Assembly (NCBI GenBank): GCA_947095585.1
Contig: OX352762.1
Coordinates: 113,986,930 to 114,050,929, forward strand
Direction of reading: 5' to 3'
DNA: 64,000 nucleotides
Source: Nephrocerus scutellatus
Taxonomy: Eukaryota; Arthropoda; Insecta; Diptera; Pipunculidae
Under the pieces are notes generated by a model. That model was not told the origin of the DNA. It made no database searches and saw only the letters and a program-made list of their open reading frames with translations. This document shows, in pieces, positions 37,101 to 46,100 of the stretch. The stretch's first letter is position 1. The number at the start of each line of letters is the position of its first letter. A program made the position numbers and the translations under genes.

Positions 37101-40100
37101 CCCATTATAGCAATTATTAATTTTGCTTCGTTTACTTTCTAAGTTTTGCGCTGCAATTAAGGAATGCAACCAACCTTTCAACTTTCGCGGCCTGACCGCA
37201 TATATGCAATATGTTACTGCTAATATATCAGTTTGTTCTTATTTAGCAAATGACAAAAAAAAACTATATCTTAAAAGTCAAAGTGGTAATTTATTCGGAT
37301 ATGAAATAAGGTTAAGTGATTTCTTGTTTTTAATGAAATTCCATTTATTAGTCTGGCAACATGAATGTTTGGCAATCATCGACAATCATATCAACATTCG
37401 TGAACAAAAAAAGCTTCACAGTGGGGAATGGTAAGAATTAAAAAGTGCATCATGTTGATTGATACAGAACAAAGCGGATAATATTGTGAGAAAAAACAAC
37501 CCATAAAAATTACAATTTTTATTTTAAAAAAAGTTTGTCCATCGGAGATACACATGTGCCTCAAATTTAAAAAAATCGGGCTTATTTTTAAAAAAAAATT
37601 TATGAGCACCCCTCGGGCTTCAAGGCCTGATCACTCAAAAAAAATGACAAAAAGTTCATCAGTGATAACCATTTGTGTTTAAAATTTTAAAAGAAAATCG
37701 GGCTTCAGGGCCCGTTCATTTAAAATATTTTACAAACAGTTTTGTCCATCGCAGAGACGCATGTGCATAAAATTCGAAGAAAATCAGGTCAATTTTTAAA
37801 AAATATGGGAGCCCCTCGCCTCTGGGTCCACTTCCATATTTTAAAAAAAATCATAGGATTAAACATATGTGTATAAAATTTGACGAAAATCGGGTAATTT
37901 TTCATATTTCATATTTTGTATGGGGCTTTTCCACACCGGGGCCCGATCACTTCCAAATTTTTACAAAAAGTGTTGTCCATTGGATATACAAATGCGTATA
38001 AAAGTTGAAGAAAATCGGGTAAATTTTGTAAAAAATTTGTATGGGAGCCCCCCCGACACCGAGGCCCGAAGTGCCCTAAATTAAATAAAAAGTGTTGTCA
38101 CCAGAAATATACATGTGTGCAATATTTCAATAAAATCGGGCTAAAAATTGATCAGAAAATCTGACCAGCCAGCTAGTCAGCCAGTCCGCCAGCCACGTGC
38201 ACGCGAATTTAATATAGAGAATTTAAAAATAAAACTTTGTCTGTATGTCTGTTCGCGTTTAATTCGTAGACAGTTTAGCCAATATAGCTGAAAGATGAAA
38301 GATTTGAGATGTGGTTGTGACGGTTAGGATAAATGCTTTAGGTGGTTAGTGTGGTGATCGTGTTGAGGAGGTTGTGTGGCTAGGTATTGTTTGTATATGA
38401 TTGATTCGAAGAACGTGTGTTTGATAGATAGATTTTTTATGTAGTGGTGGGGGAGTATCTTAAGGTGGGTCTTTGAGTGGATTCTGGAAGCTATTGGTGG
38501 TCAGTTGGGTGGGGGTAGTGTGGTGGGGACAGTGTGGTAGAAGCAGCCGGGCAGCGCTGGATTTTCCGCTAGTAAATTATAAGACTTAGTCTAGAACAGT
38601 GATATCCTATTAATATATATATATATATACATGCACATATATATTTTGACTGCCCTTGACATCTCTAAAGATACATTTCAACGCTTTAAAGTGAGGACTA
38701 GATGTTGGGTTTTCCATATATCGACTGACAACTTCTATCATATCTTGCCTAGCTCCGATAACAAGATACATTCAACTTCCAATTGCTGCTCGGAATGGAA
38801 AGTCACTGCGGCAAAAATTGTCTCAACTATTGGTTATAGACCGGAACTGTCCTACGAGCCGCTTTTTTTAAATTTGGAAGTAGGTGGGGCCAACGCCCTT
38901 TAAATAGATCAGCTATAAAAAATAGAAATATGATCAGAATGAAATATGAAACAAATCCATTAGAAAATATCGCAAATGTCTCATTTACTCGTCGATACAT
39001 AACATAGCTTAGAATGTTTTTCGTATTCCTAAATTCACTATTTGTGTAAGAAAGTATCTTATTGCACTATACTCGTATATTGTACTTGAAAAGTGTCAAC
39101 AACTAAAACAACATGACTCCAAAAACATTGGTATAAAAAACTATAGGCTGATCCGTCGTTGTTTTTATAGAAGATACAATTTCACTTGTTACAAGAGTTC
39201 AAGAAACATTGCATTATGAAGATGAAAAATAATAAAATGAATGAAACCATAAATTAAATTGTAGTTTCTATAAAAAAACGACTGATCAGCCTATATTCAA
39301 ACAATAGAACTTTAATGACAGTAACCTATAATAAAATTCATAAAAAACTATTTAATCCATTTAATAATATATGTATTACATTGTACCATTGCATTTATTT
39401 GTAATAAAAGATGATTGCCACTTTAACTGCGAATCAATCCTCTATTATACGAGATGATGCATTGTATCTTCCTCATACTTCCTTTACCGCAGCGATAGTG
39501 AATTAAAATAAACCATAACAACAATAAAAATAATAAAATAAACAAATATGTGGCGATAACGATTAACACTTTCTTCGCTCATCAAGAGGCGCTATCGCAA
39601 TCGCTAGTGTCGCAGCCGTTACAAAATTTGTTACTCATTAGAGCCGGGCAGCGACGACGACGACGCGACGGCAAGAGTATAGTCGCACGTCGTCAACTTG
39701 TCAGCTTCAGTTATTGGAATTTAATCCGCACAATAACAGATGATTCATGATTCACGACTTACTGTTTGATGTGCTTCCACAGACCTTGAAAGCTTAGCGC
39801 AACGAGTAGTTCCAAACTTGGTAATAATATATTCGAATTAACTTGGCTAGATAATTTGCTATCTTTCAATACAATTGAAGTACATACATTGGAGAGGCTC
39901 TTTGCGATCTTTCCAAGTAAGAACAGCCAACTAACTAACTTAAGAGCACAGCACAAAGGTGTTGGTTCTACTCTTCGGTAAGCACAATGTGTCATGAGTA
40001 TACTGCCGGTGTGGCGCACGCAACCCCGACTAGTGAAGAGTTGAGCGGACTGTTTATCCAGTTTGTTGTAGGTTTTCGTATCGTTAAGGTGTGTTCCGGC

Positions 40101-43100
40101 TCTGCTAAAAAATCGCGTCGAGGTTTTATATTTTACTGATACTCGTACACTGCTTAAACGCAACTCTGTTCTGTGACCAAACGCTCAAGAGGTCGACAAT
40201 GTGTAGCTTAAAAGTTTCAGTTCAACCAACAATTGTTGTGCTAATTTTCGGCTTAAGTTCATTGGTGGTCGGTTACAACTTATCGCCAAAACCAAATGCG
40301 ATCTTCAAGGATCCTCAATTGTCAACACCAATAAGAAAAGTTCAATCTTCATATTTTGGATTTAGCTTAAATTTACGACCACAGGGGTAAGAAATATGCA
40401 AGTGCAAGTGCTTTCAGCTAAAAAAAAAAAAACTTACAAAAGCGGAAAGATGAAGTCATTACATTTTTATTATCTTTCTGTGTTTTTTTTTCGCCATATC
40501 AATCCATTTAATAAAATTTATCGGTTACTACAACTGCTTTACGAAAATGTACTTACGTACATTCAATTTGATTCCATTGCACATACATTCAGCTTCATAC
40601 TTACGATTCATAGATACGTACGATTATAGGTTTATTTCTGTTTTTTCCAATAAAACGTTTTATATTGAGCTCATATTTTTTCTGCTTCCAATTATTATTT
40701 ATTCACATACACATAGAAGTATGCGTTCATGTATTTCACCTTTAGATACGCCTTCGATTTGTGATAAGATAACATGGGAATTTTAAAGTGAACTTCAACT
40801 GTCAACTGTTGAGCTCAGAATTATTTGAATAACTTTCGTTGTTTATTTTTAATGATAACTTTAGTTGAAAGATTGTTTTTTTTTTCAATATTCACCGACT
40901 GGCATAGAATATTATGACGAAGCACTCTCAAATAAGGAGAGACAGCTTTTTAATACAAACAAGCTGCGTGTCACGAGCATGCAACTAACTGGTCTATCAT
41001 ACATCACTGCGCTACAACAAGACTAGAGTTGTGCTCAGTAATTCCACTAAAGAAAAGTTAAATAAGTTTGCTACATGAATAGTTCTATAGTCAATCTTAG
41101 CAAAAAAAAAACAATTAAGCAGGCTGTGCTTTTAGAAACATAAAAATTCAACCATATACGAGAAGGCACCACATTAGCCATCCTTATTATCCCGTAATTT
41201 ATACCAGCTCGTCACTGGAACTTTGCCACCAGTACACATGAAAATGGGATGTACAGTAGCCTTTCACCATACCCCACCTGCCAATAATTTACATTGAAAA
41301 TTTAAAATAAAAACGGGTTGTCAACATGACTAAGAACCCAAAAAAGGTTTTCATTTTATTTGTGCGGATAAGTCGGTGTTAGTGTCGGTGGTGCAGTAGT
41401 GCATTTGCGTTAGGTTAGGTTAGGTTAGATTATGTTCGGTTAGGGTTGCTGTTGGAAGGATGCCGACCCATTGTGATACCACATAGATCGCGAAGATTTT
41501 TCATCCTATTCATTGAACCAGTTGGAGCTCCGAATGAAGCGTAGAAGTATTCTAATCGTTTAGGTCATTTTAAATAAAGGCTCCCAGATGTAGCTTACGT
41601 TTTATAGAATGAGCTGCACATGTGCAGAGAAGGTGAAGAATTGTCTCTTCCTCGTCCTTGTCCCCGTCCATGCAGCTTCTGCAAAAGTCATTAGAAAATA
41701 CGCAAGCCTTGCTGCATGCTTGCCTATGAGACAGTGCCCAATAAACACACCTATTGTGTCACCAATGTGCAATCTGATTAAAGAGATCTTGGAGCGTTTC
41801 GGATCCAGCCTAGACCAGATCTGTTTTGTCGCTAAGCAAGTTGTTGCGTTTGATGTTAGTTTTCTCAGTAGCATACAGCTTAAGCATGAGTTTGCATGTA
41901 GAGATCGGTATGCCTAAAGAACAATTTTCAGGTAAAAGGGGCCGTTTAGTTCCCCTTTTTGGCGAGTTCATCAGCCCTACAGTTGCTTATAATGTCTCTA
42001 TGCCCCGGCACCCAGCACAGATGAATGTTGAACTGCTCCGCCGCTCTCCTTGAGAGATGATCGGCAGTCTAGGACTACAATAGAGTTCGTAGAGACGGAT
42101 TCAAGAGATTTCAGAGCAGCTTGGCTATCCGAGAAAATGCGGATATACCATTTCTCTCAGCAATGACTTCTTTTATCGCCATGAATTCTGCTTGAATAAC
42201 ACTGCAGTGATTGGGAAGACCGAAAAAGAGACTATAAGCCTTTTTTAAATGAAACATCCGCCTACCCCAACATCAGTTGTTGAACCTTCAGTATAGAAAT
42301 GGATCGATTCACCTTTCGAAATTGCGCTTTCCTCCCAGAACGATCTGGAGGGTATAGTGACTTTGAAGTTATTTCCGAATTGTAGTTGCGAAATGCTGTA
42401 GTCTATGTTTCCTGATGTATCCCTGAATAAATTCAGAATATAGGAATGTCCGATTTCATTCTTGGTCCATTGGGAGATTGCACTGAGGCAAATAGCCGCA
42501 CTAGAAGCTACATGTCTGCTGAAAATGTCGAGTGGTATTAGGTTGAACAGAATTTCAAGTGCAGCGGAGGGGGTCGCGCGAAATGCTCAACTCATACATA
42601 GACACGACGATCGTTGGACTTTCTTTAGCTTATCGCAATTTACAGCTTTGTCTAGGGCAGCCTACCAGACGACCACACCGTACAGTAGTTTAGGTTTTTT
42701 TACCAATATATATAGCCAATGAATGATATTGCGTTGAAGACCCCATTTGTTACCAATGGCTTTTTTGCTGCAAAATAGGGCCAATGTAGCTTTGCATAGG
42801 TTTCCAACTTAGCGTTTTGTTTAGATAATTTGGCTTTATCCGAGAAGGATAACCTTATGCCCTCAATAGAGGGTGGGTGAACATGCGAAATTTTACATAT
42901 CCTAGTGAAAAGGGCAAGTTCTTTTTTATGGAGGCTTACTCCCAAACCACATCGATCTGATCTAGTAAGCTTGTTAAGAGCATTCTGTATAAGAGCTCCT
43001 TTAAGGTATTAAGGTGCTTTCCTGTGACGGCAGCAATGCAGCCCTCCCATTTTTAGGAATATCAGCAGCTCGTTCACCATAGTTCCATAATGCCATAGTT

Positions 43101-46100
43101 CCATAGAAGGGGAGATATACCTCCATCTTGCGGAGTTCCTCTGCAGACAGATCTTTTGGCTTCATTCTGTTTCTATAGATTTGCCTTTGCAAAAGAATGA
43201 TGACAGACGCATAGGTTCGAGATCTTTTAGACTAACGTGGGCATATTGGGTATGAAAACCACTTTAACTTTTCTCCATAAATCCGAAATATAGTCAAAAT
43301 TCAGACAACTCTTTAGAATTACCTCAAACAAAGCAAGGATAATATTATGCAGTGATTAGAATCGTTGAGTTCCATTCGGAGGACAGCGGGTTCGATTCCC
43401 GGTGCGTAAAAAAAACGCAATAATTTTACTCATCGTACTGATCATATAGATTACAAGTATGTACATATGATACTATGCTGTAAATATGATATAGTTGCCA
43501 TATAATGCTGTATTCACATATACGGTTGAGTTGATGTAATCTACAGGCTTTCATGATTGAACTCAACAAGTTCCTGAATGTCCGTATTGTACAATAAAGG
43601 ATCTCTCTTGCGAATGTCTGACAAACGTTCCAAGATTATTAACTTGTCACGGAAAGCTTCTCAATTCGCCGTTCGGATCCGGCCTTAAATTGTAGGTCCC
43701 TTCCATTTTGTGCCCAAAAACACTCAACACAAATGGTCACGAGAAGCTAGGCCTTGGACTGCAACGGTCTGTCGCGCCGAATATTATTAATATATTATTA
43801 CAATAAAGAATCCAAGAATTTTGAAGGCTCATGGCAATTTGTTAAAATATATTTGGCTTAGTATTGTTTTGCAAATTTTTCAATAAATTTTATTATATAA
43901 TGTTTTTATTTTATGTGCAGCATTATCATTGGGGCTCCCCGCGCTCAATCAACACTCGAGTCACAGCGCAAGATCAACGAAACTGGCGCCATTTACAAGT
44001 GTCCCCTGTCGTCGATGACCTGCGCACCATTCGTGTTTGATACCAATGGTAATGTGAATGTCGAAAACAGCGAATACACTTACGATTCGGAAAAGAAGGA
44101 CAATCAATGGCTGGGCGGCTCAATGGACGGTGGGCCAGCGGACACCGACCGTTTGGTTGTTTGTGCCCCACGACTACTGGCGAATCCACCAAATGATTAT
44201 CTCATTCACGGCATTTGCTATTGGACACCGGACACGCTCGGCGACAGGCCATCAAAAGTAACAAAAATATCACCCCTCCGATTGAAGTGTAAGTCTCACC
44301 CAGTGTAAACGATAAATGCATTTAATGTTTAGTGCTTGTCGATTCTATTTCAATTAGCAAATCAACTAAAAGAACTGAACCGTGTGCGCTACTATTATCA
44401 CATGCTTGGCGAACAGGGAATCAGCGTACACATCACAGCAAATAATGAGGAAATCCTCATTGGAGCACCTGGAATTCACACATGGAAGGGTAAGTGGTCG
44501 AAAAGAAAATTTAAATTGTGTTGGAATAAGGAAGATAAAAAAACGTTGCGTCCGTTAGGCTCGGTTATTCGATATCGCCAGAAAATCGACACCAACGATC
44601 CTTCGCTCAGTCGACGTGATACGAGTGGGGCAAGAGTCGCACGCCAAACCTCAACACTTCCAGCTGTTGAATACGTAAGCGAAGTACCGAACCCAGAAAA
44701 CTGGGACCAACCGAATGATTCGTACTTTGGCTATGCTGTCAGTTCGGGATTTTTCGACAGCGCAAATCCTGGAAAGCTACTCTATGTCGCAACAGCTCCG
44801 CAAGCGAATGAACAATCGGGCGAGGTAAGTGTGGGGTGGGGAGTAAAACAGTTTACCTAGCGGTCTTATCGCTTGACTGATTACAGGCGTATATTTTCGA
44901 TATTTCCGGTGAATCAATCACCAAGTATCACGTATTCCGAGGAAATCAATTCGGCGAGTACTTTGGCTATGCCGTGTTGGCCGATGACCTCAACGGGGAT
45001 GGGCTCACCGATGTCATAATTGCTGCTCCGCAGCACAGTTCCACAGGCTCATATGACGACGGCGCAATCTACGTCTTTGTCAACAAAGGACGGGTAAGTC
45101 ATACTCATACCTGATTGCTGGTTACTGGCAATCTGATTGTGATTTATTGCTTAACCCATTTATGCATTGCAGTTTAATTTTGAATTGCAAAAACTCATCA
45201 CATCGCCAATTCATAGCGAGGGCCGATTCGGGACAACTCTTTCGAAACTGGGCGATATCAATCATGATGGCTACAATGGTAAGATCGAAATATTCCACCT
45301 TCGCGACAAATAAGCGATCATCTACTAAAGGATGTCTTTACATTTAGATATTGCTGTTGGTGCTCCTTTTTCTGGAAATGGTGCGGTTTTTGTTTTCCTT
45401 GGTAGTGCAAAGGGCTTACAGGAGAGGCCAAGTCAAATTCTGAAGGCACCTGATCAGAGTGCCGCCGGGGCATATGGCGAACAAATGTTCGGACATGGCC
45501 TATCGAAGGGATCGGACATCGATAACAATGGATTCAATGACTTCGCCATCGGTGCACCCAACGCCGAGGCTGTCTACCTCTATCGTGCTTATCCAGTTGT
45601 CAAGATTTTGGCAACGATCAACTCGTTGAGTCGCGAAATCAAACCCGAACAGAATAAATTTCAAATTCGCGTCTGCTACATGATATCCACCACTTCGCCA
45701 AAAAGTGAGAATCAAGATCTTACGCTTCGCATTAGTGTCGATCCTCAGGTGAAACGTGTCAAGTTGATGCAGACGCAATCGAACGAAATGAGTTTCAATG
45801 TCACCGCTGGTGTGCAGAATCAATGCAGATTGCTCGATGCCGAGGTGCGTTTCAACGTTGAGGATATTTTCAAACCAATCGAACTGGAAATGCATTACGA
45901 TCTCATCAATGGCATTCCCAATACTAAAGGTGGGTGTGGATTTTTAAAGGGAAATTCAAAAGAAGAAAGAAGGGAGTTTACTTGTAACTGTGGGATAGAT
46001 AGACATCATTCTTTGAGTGGGACGAACCCTGCTTGCCTAGCTTTCGCTATTAAGCCTGCTCATGAACTATTCCCATTTAGCGGTAAACCGTTAACCACTA

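Larger units (their letters stand above)
19185..43920 (+). other. Giant first intron of the integrin gene (isoform 1a)
   Basis: 24.7 kb between exon 1a donor and the common acceptor. It contains promoter and exon 1b and many repeats listed separately. The 19185-20380 stretch shows nothing recognisable. Every other intron except the 961-nt intron 7 is 61-79 nt, so almost all of the gene's length lies here. Confidence 0.8.

Noticed and set aside
37123..37434. 103-codon plus-strand frame as a small host gene
   Set aside because: No recognisable domain, no promoter or neighbour support, and it lies inside the integrin intron among repeats; left unannotated as a gene.
39759..40163. 134-codon minus-strand frame over the exon 1b leader
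   Set aside because: No domain, no start context, and it overlaps the probable 5' leader of the integrin gene.
43340..43410. Possible tRNA gene with a perfect B box
   Set aside because: Acceptor and anticodon stems do not pair and the D arm is poor; better read as a SINE head or relic.
44058..44261. Overlapping plus- and minus-strand frames in exon 2
   Set aside because: Shadows of the integrin coding frame.
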